Shown here in pieces: positions 34,702-43,472 of a stretch of 64,000 nt of DNA. Every line of letters starts with the position of its first letter. The stretch's first letter is position 1. Source of the DNA: Pseudomonadales bacterium (GTDB lineage: Bacteria > Pseudomonadota > Gammaproteobacteria > Pseudomonadales > Halieaceae); assembly GCA_024234735.1 (NCBI GenBank), contig JACKNV010000001.1, positions 1-64,000 of the forward strand. The letters are read 5' to 3'. The notes below the pieces were generated by a model. That model did not search any database and was not told the origin of the DNA. It saw only the letters and a program-made list of their open reading frames with translations. Both the position numbers and the translations under genes were made by a program.

Positions 34702-36198
34702 ATGTTACGTCCGGGAGTCCGCAAATATGCCAGGGCCGTGAACGAGGCCCAGACCTATGAGGAGTGGAAAGAGGCCGCCCAGCGGTACGATGAAGCCACT
34801 GGCATGGATCGCTGGCGCCTGCGCGACCAGTCATCCCAGTTCGACAACGTTTCCATCCGCATCCGTCTGGACCGGTTGCGCTCCCTGCGGGCCCGCCACG
34901 ACTACCGCGGCCTGCTGTTTACCCTGAACGAGGGTATCCACGGCAATATGGGCGGCATGGGCAAGGCGTCCCTGTACGAGCGCGCCCTGTTCGGCACCAA
35001 GCAGCTCATCGTCGACTATGTGGAAGAGATCGTCGACACCCTGGAGTTGCTGGCCAGCAGCGCGGTCGATGACATCAGCTTCGAGGAGAAACTGGATTTT
35101 TTCCGCCGCGCCCATCACTGCTTCGGTCAGTCGGCGCTGCTGATGAGTGGCTCGGGCATGCTGCTGTATTTTCATGTCGGGGTGGTGAAGGCGCTGTGGC
35201 AGCAGGGGCTGTTGCCGCGCATCATGTCCGGCTCCAGCGGCGGCTCGGTGGTTGGCAGCCTGCTGTGTACCCACAACGACGCCGAACTGGGCAAGCTTTT
35301 CGAACCGGAATTCCTGTTCAACGAGATCGAGCGCGAGGCCGGGCTGTTCGCCACCCTGGGCGGGCTGCGCCCCGCCGTGTTGCGGGCCGAAGAGGTGCAG
35401 GAGATGATCGAGCGCCTGGTGCCGGACATGACCTTTCAGGAGTCCTTCGAGCACAGCGGGCGCATACTCAATGTATCGGTGGCACCGGCGGAAACCCACC
35501 AGACCTCGCGCCTGTTGAATGCCACTACCTCGCCCAATGTCCTGATCCACAAGTCCGTGCTGGCCTCGGCGGCGGTGCCGGGGGTGTTCCCGCCGGTCAC
35601 CCTGGAGGCCCGCGACAAATGGGGCGAGCGCCAGCCCTACCTGCCCTCGCGCAAGTGGGTGGATGGCTCGGTCAGCGACGACCTGCCCACCAAGCGGCTG
35701 GCCAGGCTGTACGGGGTGAACCACTACATTGTCAGCCAGGCCAACCCGGCGGTACTGCCCTTCGTGACCGACGGCAGGCGCCAGCGCGGTACCATGGCAA
35801 TCATCACCAACGCCACCCGGCGCACTGCCAGGGAGTGGTTGAACGCCGGCGCCGCCATCATGCACCGCCCCCTCAGCAAGGAAAACGCCGCCGCCAGGAT
35901 GGCCAATATCGCGCTGTCCATGGTGAACCAGGACTACGTGGGCGATGTGAACATCCTGCCGCGCAGCCGCTTTTACAACCCCTTCAAGTTGCTGGCCCAC
36001 CTCACGCCACAGGAGATCATGAAACTGGTCAACTCCGGTGAGCGCGCCGCCTGGCGCAAGATCGAAATGATCCGTATCCAGACCCGCATCAGCCGTTCCC
36101 TGGAGCGGATCCTCAAGGACTTCGAGGCCGAGCACCTGCGCAACCTCAGCCAGCGTCGCCCAGCCAAGCAGCCAGGACCGCGCCGCAGGGCGGCCTGA
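34702..36198 (+). CDS. DUF3336/patatin-like phospholipase
   Basis: A 498-residue protein with an N-terminal DUF3336 region (about 1-135) and a patatin domain. The nucleophile Ser179 is in SGSSGGSVVG, preceded by the glycine-rich SGSGMLLYFHVG, and the dyad Asp is in KWVDGSVSDDLP. This is the arrangement of yeast triacylglycerol lipases Tgl3/4/5 and of bacterial relatives that act on stored lipids. The C-terminus is basic and helical. It is followed directly by a beta-oxidation operon, which fits mobilisation of acyl chains, though the genes have separate leaders. Confidence 0.88.
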   Translation: MLRPGVRKYARAVNEAQTYEEWKEAAQRYDEATGMDRWRLRDQSSQFDNVSIRIRLDRLRSLRARHDYRGLLFTLNEGIHGNMGGMGKASLYERALFGTKQLIVDYVEEIVDTLELLASSAVDDISFEEKLDFFRRAHHCFGQSALLMSGSGMLLYFHVGVVKALWQQGLLPRIMSGSSGGSVVGSLLCTHNDAELGKLFEPEFLFNEIEREAGLFATLGGLRPAVLRAEEVQEMIERLVPDMTFQESFEHSGRILNVSVAPAETHQTSRLLNATTSPNVLIHKSVLASAAVPGVFPPVTLEARDKWGERQPYLPSRKWVDGSVSDDLPTKRLARLYGVNHYIVSQANPAVLPFVTDGRRQRGTMAIITNATRRTAREWLNAGAAIMHRPLSKENAAARMANIALSMVNQDYVGDVNILPRSRFYNPFKLLAHLTPQEIMKLVNSGERAAWRKIEMIRIQTRISRSLERILKDFEAEHLRNLSQRRPAKQPGPRRRAA

Positions 36199-36208
36199 CT
36201 TCCAGCCT

Positions 36209-36233
36209 GCTGCGCCGGCCGGGCGGGCGCAGC
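36209..36233 (+). terminator. hairpin after the patatin-like gene
   Basis: GCTGCGCC and GGCGCAGC pair perfectly (eight pairs) around a nine-base GC-rich loop, 10 bases after the stop. No T-tract follows. Confidence 0.45.
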
Positions 36234-36256
36234 CCCCGCCGCTCCGGCCGGTGTAA

Positions 36257-36272
36257 CAAAATGTCAATTTTG
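36257..36272. promoter_or_regulatory. palindrome upstream of the beta-oxidation operon
   Basis: CAAAAT-GTCA-ATTTTG is a perfect six-base-arm palindrome in an otherwise GC-rich region, about 96 bases upstream of the thiolase start. Its placement suits a repressor of fatty-acid degradation, such as a TetR-type PsrA/FadR regulator, but the sequence is not an exact match to a site I know. Confidence 0.5.
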
Positions 36273-36367
36273 CTAACGGCTGGGGTCATTGCATAGCCCC
36301 CTGGCAGGCGCCACTATGCTGCCTCCGCCATTTACCCATGACTGTTTTACATCTGCAGGAGAAGCGT

Positions 36368-37576
36368 ATGAGTAACACCGCGTATATTTTCGACGCAGTC
36401 CGGACCCCGCGCAGCAAAGGCAAGGCCGATGGCAGCCTGCACGGGGTCAAGCCTATCGACCTGGGAGCGGGCCTGCTGCGCGAGTTGCAAAGCCGGCACC
36501 AGCTGGATACGGCCTATGTCGACGACGTGGTCATGGGCTGCGTGACCCCGATCGGCGAGCAGGGCTCCGACGTGGCGAAAATGATCGTGCAGAACGCCGA
36601 CTGGGACGAGTCGGTGGCCGGTGTGCAACTGGACCGCTTCTGTGCCTCGGGGCTGGAGGCGGTCAACATTGCCGCCCAGAAAGTTGCCTCCGGCTGGGAG
36701 GACCTGGTGGTCGCCGGCGGGGTCGAGTGCATGTCGCGGGTCCCCATGGGTTCCAACGGCGGAGCCATGGGCAACGACCCGGGCTTTGCCCTGAAAACCG
36801 GTTTCGTGCCCCAGGGTATCGGTGCCGACACGATTGCCACGCTGGAAGGCTGGAGCCGCGAGGACGTCGATACCTACGCCCTGGAATCCCAGCGCCGCGC
36901 CACCCGGGCCCGGGACAGCGGCTGGTTCGACGGATCGGTGGTGCCGGTAAAAGACTGCAACGGGCTCACCATCCTGGAGCGCGACGACTTCATCAAACCC
37001 GATACCACCCTCGAGGCCCTGGCGGGTCTCAAGCCGTCTTTCCAGATGATGGGCCAGCTCGGCTTCGACGATGTCATCCTCGCCAAGTACACCACCCTGG
37101 AGCGGGTCAACCATGTGCACACCCCCGGCAACTCCTCGGGTATCGTCGACGGCGCCAGCGCGGTGCTGATCGGCAGCGAGAAGGCCGGCAAGGACCTGGG
37201 CCTGACCCCGCGGGCCCGCATTGTCGCCACGGCGGTGCTGTCCACCGACCCCACCATCATGCTGGTCGGCCCCGGCCCCGCGGCGAAGAAATGCCTGGAA
37301 AAAGCCGGGCTGGGGGTGGCGGATATCGACCTGTGGGAGATCAACGAGGCCTTTGCCGCGGTACCCCTGCGCTACATGAAAGACCTGGGCATCGACCACG
37401 AGATCACCAATGTCAACGGCGGTGCGATCGCCATGGGCCACCCGCTGGGCGCCACCGGTGCCATGCTGGTCAGCACCATGCTGGACGAGCTGGAGCGCCG
37501 CAATCTCCGGCGCGCCATGCTGTCGCTGTGTGTCGGCGGCGGCATGGGCATCTCCACCATCATCGAGCGCGTATAA
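36368..37576 (+). CDS. acetyl-CoA acetyltransferase / 3-ketoacyl-CoA thiolase
   Basis: A 402-residue thiolase. The acyl-accepting Cys92 is in RFCASGLEA, His358 in AMGHPLGATGA and the C-terminal Cys388 in LCVGGGMG: a complete catalytic set. It performs the last step of beta-oxidation, releasing acetyl-CoA. The ATG at 36368 follows AGGAGAAG. It is followed 31 bases later by the FadJ-like fusion, then an acyl-CoA dehydrogenase, so the three form a degradation operon. Confidence 0.93.
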   Translation: MSNTAYIFDAVRTPRSKGKADGSLHGVKPIDLGAGLLRELQSRHQLDTAYVDDVVMGCVTPIGEQGSDVAKMIVQNADWDESVAGVQLDRFCASGLEAVNIAAQKVASGWEDLVVAGGVECMSRVPMGSNGGAMGNDPGFALKTGFVPQGIGADTIATLEGWSREDVDTYALESQRRATRARDSGWFDGSVVPVKDCNGLTILERDDFIKPDTTLEALAGLKPSFQMMGQLGFDDVILAKYTTLERVNHVHTPGNSSGIVDGASAVLIGSEKAGKDLGLTPRARIVATAVLSTDPTIMLVGPGPAAKKCLEKAGLGVADIDLWEINEAFAAVPLRYMKDLGIDHEITNVNGGAIAMGHPLGATGAMLVSTMLDELERRNLRRAMLSLCVGGGMGISTIIERV

Positions 37577-37607
37577 CGCCCCGCCCGCAAGTAACCAGGA
37601 TCAGATC

Positions 37608-39755
37608 ATGAGTGTATTCAAGTACGAAAAAGATGCGAACGGCATCGTCACCGTCACCATGGACCAGAGCGGTCCCGTCAACGCGATGAACGAGGAATAC
37701 CGGGTCGCCATGGCGGAGACCGTCGATAAGCTGGAGCAGGAAGAGGGCCTGGCCGGGGTGGTGTTCACCTCGGCCAAGAAGGTGTTCTTCGCCGGCGGCG
37801 ACCTGCATGAATTGCTGGCGGCACAGCCCGGTAACGAAGCGCAGTTCATGGAGATGCTGCACAACGTCAAGAGCAAGTTGCGGCGCCTGGAGAAACTCCC
37901 CGTGCCGGTGGTGGCGGCCATCAACGGCGCAGCCCTGGGCGGCGGTTTCGAGATCTGCCTGGCCTGCAACTACCGTATTGCCTGGGACGACAAGGCGGTG
38001 CAGCTGGGCCTGCCGGAAGTGGGCCTGGGCCTGCTGCCCGGCGGCGGCGGGGTGGTGCGCATGGTCAACCTGCTGGGCCTGGAGAAGGCCCTGCCATATC
38101 TGCTGGAGGGCAAGAAAGTCGCCCCGGTGGAGGCCCTGGCGGAGGGCATGATCCACGAGGTGGTACCCACCCTGGCGGAACTCGTGCCGCGGGCCAAGGC
38201 CTGGATACTGGAGAACAAAGGCAATGCCGAGGCCGCTGTGCAGCTGTGGGATCGCAAGGGGCACCGTATTCCCGGTGGCGACGCGAATTCGCCCAAAGTG
38301 GCGCAACTGCTGATGATGGCCCCGGCGGTGCTGCGCCAGAAAACCCGCGGCCTGCTGCCGGCGCCGGAAAAAATCCTGGACTGTGCCGCGGAAGCCGCGC
38401 GCCTGGACCTGGACACCGCCCTGGAAATCGAATCCGCCGGCCTGACCTACCTGGCGGTCACCCCCCAGGCCAAGAACATGATCACCACTTTCTTCTTCGG
38501 CATGAACCAGGTAAACGGCGGCGCCAGCCGGCCGGCGGGCGTGGCGCCGTATACCACCAAAAAAGTGGGGGTGCTCGGCGCGGGCATGATGGGGCAGGGC
38601 ATCGCCTACGTATCGGCCACGGCAGGCATCGAGGTCATCCTCAAGGATGTCTCGCTGGAAGCGGCCGAAAAAGGCAAGGCCTACTCCGGTAACCTGTTAC
38701 AGAAGCGGGTGGCGCGCGGCCGCATGAGCGAGCAACAGATGCAGCAGGTGCTGGATCTGATCAAACCCACGGCGGATGACGCCGACCTCAGCGGGTGCGA
38801 TCTCATTATCGAGGCCGTGTTCGAGAATATCGAGCTGAAACACCGGATCACCCGCGACACCGAGGGTTACCTGGCGGACAACGGCGTGTGGGGCTCGAAC
38901 ACCTCGACCCTGCCGATCACCCAACTGGCCGAGGCCAGCAGCAAGCCGGACCGCTTTATCGGCATCCATTTCTTCTCGCCGGTGGACAAGATGCCCCTGG
39001 TGGAGATCATCTGCGGCGAGCACACCTCGGACGAGACCCTGGCCAGGGCCTTCGACTACACCCGCCAGATTCGCAAGACGCCCATCGTGGTCAACGATTC
39101 CCTGGGCTTCTTCACCTCGCGCACCTTCGGCACCTATCTGGACGAGGGGGTCCGCCTGCTCAGCGAGGGTGCCCACCCGGTGCGGATCGACGCCATGGGC
39201 AAGGCCGTAGGCATGCCCGTGGGGCCGCTGGCCGTCTACGACGAGGTCAGCCTGGAACTCACCCGCAAGGCCCAGGCTACCTGGAAGGAGATGGGCGTGC
39301 TGGACAAGTGGGGCGATGGCAGTGTCGCCCGCCAGGTGCTCGACACCATGGTGGGGGAGTACGGCCGCGGCGGGCGTCACCACGGCGGCGGCTTTTATGA
39401 GTACCCGGAGACCGGCGGCAAGACCATCTGGCCGAAGCTGTACGAGTTGTATTATCGCCCCGAGGTCAGCATCAGCGAGCAGGATATGCGCGATCGCCTG
39501 CTGTTCCGCCCGGTCATCGAGTCCCTGAAATGCCTGGAAAGCGGCGTGTTGCGCTCGGTGGCCGACGGCAATGTCGGCTCGATCCTGGGTATCGGCGCGC
39601 CGGTATGGACCGGCGGGTATATCCAGTTCGTGAACACCTACGGTGCGCAGCGGTTTGTGGAACGCTGCGCCGAACTGGCGGACAAGTACGGCGAGCGTTT
39701 CGTCGCGCCGCAGATAGCCGTCGAGCGCGCCCGCTCGGGTGAGGCATTCGCCTGA
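37608..39755 (+). CDS. FadJ/FadB-like 3-hydroxyacyl-CoA dehydrogenase/enoyl-CoA hydratase
   Basis: A 715-residue bifunctional enzyme. Residues 1-190 are a crotonase domain with AINGAALGGGFE and LGLPEVGLGLLPGGGG (catalytic Glu retained); from about 318 the NAD-binding domain begins with GVLGAGMMGQGIAYVSATAG, and the C-terminal dehydrogenase domain contains GIHFFSPVDKMPLVEII. It hydrates enoyl-CoA and oxidises the 3-hydroxyacyl-CoA product in the cytoplasm. Sits between the thiolase and acyl-CoA dehydrogenase genes. Confidence 0.93.
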   Translation: MSVFKYEKDANGIVTVTMDQSGPVNAMNEEYRVAMAETVDKLEQEEGLAGVVFTSAKKVFFAGGDLHELLAAQPGNEAQFMEMLHNVKSKLRRLEKLPVPVVAAINGAALGGGFEICLACNYRIAWDDKAVQLGLPEVGLGLLPGGGGVVRMVNLLGLEKALPYLLEGKKVAPVEALAEGMIHEVVPTLAELVPRAKAWILENKGNAEAAVQLWDRKGHRIPGGDANSPKVAQLLMMAPAVLRQKTRGLLPAPEKILDCAAEAARLDLDTALEIESAGLTYLAVTPQAKNMITTFFFGMNQVNGGASRPAGVAPYTTKKVGVLGAGMMGQGIAYVSATAGIEVILKDVSLEAAEKGKAYSGNLLQKRVARGRMSEQQMQQVLDLIKPTADDADLSGCDLIIEAVFENIELKHRITRDTEGYLADNGVWGSNTSTLPITQLAEASSKPDRFIGIHFFSPVDKMPLVEIICGEHTSDETLARAFDYTRQIRKTPIVVNDSLGFFTSRTFGTYLDEGVRLLSEGAHPVRIDAMGKAVGMPVGPLAVYDEVSLELTRKAQATWKEMGVLDKWGDGSVARQVLDTMVGEYGRGGRHHGGGFYEYPETGGKTIWPKLYELYYRPEVSISEQDMRDRLLFRPVIESLKCLESGVLRSVADGNVGSILGIGAPVWTGGYIQFVNTYGAQRFVERCAELADKYGERFVAPQIAVERARSGEAFA

Positions 39756-39810
39756 TCCGCCCGCCGGCGGGCCGCGTCACCAGTCGCTAGAACAGCCAAG
39801 GGATAGTATT

Positions 39811-40971
39811 GTGAGACAGTTTACCGAAGAACAGCAGATGTTCCGCGATGCGTATCGCAAGTTCCTGGAGAGCGAGGTGCAGCCGCATATGCCCCGTTTT
39901 CGCGAGCAGGGCATCGTCGACCGGGAGATATTCCGCAAAGCCGGCGAGCAGGGTTTCCTGATGATCTGGCCGGACGAGAAATACGGCGGCATGGGCGACC
40001 GCGATTTCCGCTATGAGCAGATCATCATGGAGGAGACCTGTCGCGCCGGTTGCGGGGAGTGGTTCAATACCCTGCACAGCCGCCTGGTGGGCCCCTACTT
40101 CGAGAAGTTTGGCAACGAGGAGCAGAGGCAGCGTTTTCTGCCCGGCTGCGTGCGCGGCGACACCATACTCGCGGTGGCCATGACCGAGCCGGACGCCGGC
40201 AGCGACCTGTCCGGCATGCGCAGCACCGCCAGGGACATGGGCGACCACTTCCTGCTCAATGGCTCCAAGACCTACATCTCCAACGGCATCAATGCCGATA
40301 TCGTCATCGTCGCCGCGAAAACCGACCCGGAAAACAACCCCTATGCCCTGGCACTGCTGGTGGTGGAGCGGGGCATGGAGGGCTTCGAGCGCGGTCGCAA
40401 CCTGGACAAGATGGGGATGCACGCCCAGGACACGGCGGAGTTGTTTTTCAATAACGTCAAGGTGCCCAGGGAAAACGTGCTCGGCGAGCCCGGCAAGGGT
40501 TTTTTCTATCTGATGGAGGGCCTGGCCGAGGAGCGCCTGATCTCCGGTGCCGGGGCGATCGCCAATGCCCGCATGGCCTTCGATTTGACTCGCCGCTTCG
40601 TGATGGAACGCAAGGTATTCGGCAAGCCCCTGTCGAAAATGCAGAACACCGAGTTCAGGATGGCGGAGATGGACACCGAGATCGACATCATGCAGGTTTA
40701 CGTGGACCACGCCGTGGCCCTGCACAACGAGGGCAAGCTCACTGCCAACATGGGTGCCAAAATCAAGCTGCAGGCGACCGAGATCGAGTGGTGCATGCTG
40801 GACCTCGGGGTGCAACTGCACGGCGGCGCGGGCTACATGATGGAGTACCCGATCAGCTACATGTTCACCAGCTCGCGCATCAACCGCATCCTCGCCGGTA
40901 GTTCGGAGATCATGAAGTACATCATCGGCCGGGACGTGTTTTCCGACCAGTACAGCAGTATGTTCGACTAG
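39811..40971 (+). CDS. acyl-CoA dehydrogenase
   Basis: A 386-residue FAD-dependent acyl-CoA dehydrogenase beginning at GTG. Family stretches include AMTEPDAGSDLSGMRSTA, the LHGGAGYMMEYP motif and RILAGSSEIMKYIIGR, where Glu366 is the likely catalytic base position. It introduces the double bond in the first beta-oxidation step and passes electrons to ETF. It follows the FadJ-like gene by 55 bases in the same operon; the GTG has no strong Shine-Dalgarno (weak AAGGGA). Confidence 0.92.
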   Translation: MRQFTEEQQMFRDAYRKFLESEVQPHMPRFREQGIVDREIFRKAGEQGFLMIWPDEKYGGMGDRDFRYEQIIMEETCRAGCGEWFNTLHSRLVGPYFEKFGNEEQRQRFLPGCVRGDTILAVAMTEPDAGSDLSGMRSTARDMGDHFLLNGSKTYISNGINADIVIVAAKTDPENNPYALALLVVERGMEGFERGRNLDKMGMHAQDTAELFFNNVKVPRENVLGEPGKGFFYLMEGLAEERLISGAGAIANARMAFDLTRRFVMERKVFGKPLSKMQNTEFRMAEMDTEIDIMQVYVDHAVALHNEGKLTANMGAKIKLQATEIEWCMLDLGVQLHGGAGYMMEYPISYMFTSSRINRILAGSSEIMKYIIGRDVFSDQYSSMFD

Positions 40972-41006
40972 GCCCGTGCGCAGTCGCTCGATGCTAGACT
41001 GGCGGC

Positions 41007-41675
41007 ATGAAGCGCACCTTGCCAACCAGACTCTGGGTTCTACTCCTCGCCGGCGCGGCGTCCGGCATGCTGGGCGTATACTGGCTGAAGAGTCAGGCCG
41101 ACATTGATCTGTTCCCGGAGTTTTCCCTCAGCAGGTACTTCCCTTTCAGTCTGTTGAAACTGGATGAATTTATCTCGCAGCCCCGGGGGCCAGTTAATAT
41201 AACGGAAGGTTTTGAATCGCTGGTGCGCATTCCAGCGCCCTGGCATAAGTTGACTACTCCGGAACCTGACAAAGTGCAGGTCAGCTACCAACGGCCTGAA
41301 AACGGCGGTTCGAGGTATCTTGTCGTTACCTGCGGCTACAGCGCATGGTGGCATATCACTTACCGCTATGTGATCGAAGTCGAGCCAGGCGACAGCTTTG
41401 CTCTGGAAGCCATGCTCTGGAGTTCAAGTGCGGGTGGTGATGCAAAAGTAGAAATCAGCACATTCGATAGCCGCGGCGCGCTGGTAGCGCTTGATATGTG
41501 GTCGATTGCAGCCGATTCCACCGGCCGTTTCCAGCGAGTCGAAAAAGCATTCACGATCCCCCCCGGCGTTGCCTCGATAGTGCTGCGGTTGGCTGGCAAG
41601 GGTGCAGGGCAGTTCAAGTTCGACGACCTGAGCCTGACCAGCCTGGCGCCCGTCGAGGGCCCGCCTCACAGATAG
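41007..41675 (+). CDS. membrane-anchored protein of unknown function, lower GC
   Basis: A 222-residue protein with an N-terminal hydrophobic segment (LWVLLLAGAASGMLGVYWL, a signal anchor or signal peptide) and a probable beta-sandwich outer domain with aromatic patches such as YSAWWHITYRYVIEVEPG and a terminal FKFDDLSLTSL, typical of jelly-roll carbohydrate-binding modules. Base composition is lower than the neighbours (33 of 60 G+C at 41341-41400), a sign of possible acquisition. The end overlaps the convergent acyltransferase gene by 10 bases. I assign no function. Confidence 0.65.
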   Translation: MKRTLPTRLWVLLLAGAASGMLGVYWLKSQADIDLFPEFSLSRYFPFSLLKLDEFISQPRGPVNITEGFESLVRIPAPWHKLTTPEPDKVQVSYQRPENGGSRYLVVTCGYSAWWHITYRYVIEVEPGDSFALEAMLWSSSAGGDAKVEISTFDSRGALVALDMWSIAADSTGRFQRVEKAFTIPPGVASIVLRLAGKGAGQFKFDDLSLTSLAPVEGPPHR

Positions 41676-42868
41676 CTCAGCCACCAGTCCCTGCGGCGGC
41701 GCTTGAGATCCGCCATCCAGCGGCACAGCGGGTAGAGAATTGCCAGCGCCAGCAGCCAGCCCAGGTATACCCCACCCAACCCGACGCCGTAGCCCTCCGG
41801 GAAGAACAGCGGAAAGGTGAGGAAGTCCGATGCCGGGAAGCCCTGCACCACGCCCAGCGCAATTGCCATCAGGTGCAGCAGGTAGAAATGGGCGACGTAG
41901 AAGGCAAAGGGCACCCGCCCGAACATGACCAGCACATCCTTGAGGCGGCCACCCAGGCGATCCGCCAGGCCGCAGACGATCGCCATCGGGCCGAGCGTCG
42001 CCAGCAGGAACAACAGGCTGGGCGGGTATTTGCTGACGTTCATGAAATCGAAAGCAGTGGCCAGAGGCCCCAGCGGTTGCACCTGCCACGGGTTGGGATC
42101 ACCATACAGCCCGCTGGCGCGCAGCGCCACAAACGCCAGGGTGAGTGCCACCCCGGTGCGGATCAACAGGCGGTTGCGTTCCCCGGTATCGCGCTTGAAG
42201 ATGCCGGCGCTGCCGAAGCCCAGTGCCATCACGCCGAACCAGCCCAGCAGGGGGTAATAGCACCAGACGAAGAACGGCCCGATCTGAAACGAGCCCTGGT
42301 AGAACAACAGCGCCAGGGCCGAGGAATCGCCACTGCTGAGGTCCGCCGGCGGCAGCAGGGGGTCGAGCAGGTTGAGGCCCAATACCAGCAGTGCGCCGAG
42401 CCCGAAACAGAAGCCGGCGCCGAGCCGCTGGGCGAACGCCAGCAGGACCATGCTGGCACCGATCGCCCAGATGACCTGCATGAACACCAGGGTGTGACCG
42501 CCCAGTTCGGCAATGCCCAGCGGGGCGAAGGTGACCCCGGTGGAGATGATCACCACCTCCACGAACAGCAGCCACAAGCCGCGCTTCATCAGGAAAGCGC
42601 CGAGCTCGGCCGGGTTTTTGCGTGCCGTCATCAGGCCGGCAGAGGTGCCCGCGAGGAACACGAAGGCCGGGGCGCAAAAGTGGGTGATCCAACGGGTCAG
42701 GTACAGCGCCGGCGAGACGTCCGGCTGCTCCAGCGGATCCATGGCCATGCCGGTCATCAACATGTCGCGGGCGTGATCGATGGCCATGATGACGATCACC
42801 AGGCCGCGCAGGAAATCAATGCTGGTGAGGCGGTAGGAGCGCGCATCCCGGTCGACAGGCTGGGGCAT
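41666..42868 (-). CDS. DUF1624 / heparan-alpha-glucosaminide N-acetyltransferase-like membrane protein
   Basis: About 400 residues with ten or so membrane segments. The N-terminal LTSIDFLRGLVIVIMAIDHA with HFCAPAFVFLAGTSAGL is the DUF1624/YeiB-like acyltransferase signature. The family moves acetyl groups across the membrane onto sugars in lysosomes; bacterial members are mostly uncharacterised. The start may be the ATG at 42868 (AAGGATAA upstream) or an in-frame ATG at 42949 adding 27 polar residues. It is convergent with the low-GC gene. Confidence 0.8.
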   Translation of the reverse strand: MPQPVDRDARSYRLTSIDFLRGLVIVIMAIDHARDMLMTGMAMDPLEQPDVSPALYLTRWITHFCAPAFVFLAGTSAGLMTARKNPAELGAFLMKRGLWLLFVEVVIISTGVTFAPLGIAELGGHTLVFMQVIWAIGASMVLLAFAQRLGAGFCFGLGALLVLGLNLLDPLLPPADLSSGDSSALALLFYQGSFQIGPFFVWCYYPLLGWFGVMALGFGSAGIFKRDTGERNRLLIRTGVALTLAFVALRASGLYGDPNPWQVQPLGPLATAFDFMNVSKYPPSLLFLLATLGPMAIVCGLADRLGGRLKDVLVMFGRVPFAFYVAHFYLLHLMAIALGVVQGFPASDFLTFPLFFPEGYGVGLGGVYLGWLLALAILYPLCRWMADLKRRRRDWWLSYL

Positions 42869-43006
42869 TGATTCTATTATCCTTGTTCCGTTAGTGTATC
42901 TGTCCAGCTCGGGCAGGGCGTTTTCTGCGGGGGTGGCGCCCGCTGACAACCAGAAAAGGAAACCGCCTTTAGTTTAGTACTACACTTCGGTGGCCTGCAA
43001 TTCCTG

Positions 43007-43021
43007 TACCCGATTAGGGTA
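43007..43021. promoter_or_regulatory. short dyad TACCC-N5-GGGTA next to TATAGA
   Basis: A perfect five-base-arm dyad (43007-43011 and 43017-43021) runs into TATAGA (43020-43025), a possible -10 for the small gene starting at 43120. No convincing -35 is seen; an activator-dependent promoter is possible. Confidence 0.3.
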
Positions 43022-43119
43022 TAGAGTGGTATTGAGAGGGCATTTTGCCGTGCCTAGACTGGCGTTACGGTATTGCAGCATCAATCCCTTGCGCTCGTGC
43101 AGCCGGCATGGAGGACATA

Positions 43120-43455
43120 ATGCAGAATACCCTCAGTGAAAAGATCCGGATTGCCGCCCAGGAATTGAGGCTGACCGATACCCAGCGCAATATCGTCGCC
43201 CACCGCCTCACCCGCGCCCTGTTGAAAATCGATGCGGAGGCGGTTTCCGTCGAGGAATTGCGCCAGCTCATCACGGATTCGCTCGTCGGCGTGCCCGGCG
43301 CCGTGGCCCGCGAACCGCAACCGGCCCGCGAACCCGGCGTCGCCCGGGAACCGCAGCCGGCCGTGGCCGCCAAACCAGCGGAGCCGGAGATTATCGAGGT
43401 GGACGAGGCGGCCTACCGGGTCAACCACGTGGTGAAGCGCACCAGTAACGGCTGA
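43120..43455 (+). CDS. small protein with AREP repeats
   Basis: A 111-residue protein. Residues 1-55 look helical and charged (LSEKIRIAAQELRLTDTQ, VEELRQLITDSL), residues 60-85 are a proline-rich linker with three AREP units, and the last 25 residues are acidic then basic (IIEVDEAAYRVNHVVKR). The ATG at 43120 is chosen because GGAGG lies five bases upstream; an ATG at 43108 is in frame. No family is recognised, and there is no signal peptide. Confidence 0.6.
   Translation: MQNTLSEKIRIAAQELRLTDTQRNIVAHRLTRALLKIDAEAVSVEELRQLITDSLVGVPGAVAREPQPAREPGVAREPQPAVAAKPAEPEIIEVDEAAYRVNHVVKRTSNG
43303..43362 (+). repeat. short tandem-like repeat encoding AREP units
   Basis: Three imperfect copies of GCCCGCGAACC occur within 60 bases, encoding A-R-E-P three times with variable proline/glutamine spacers. 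Confidence 0.6.
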
Positions 43456-43472
43456 GCCTGACAGCCGGGTGC

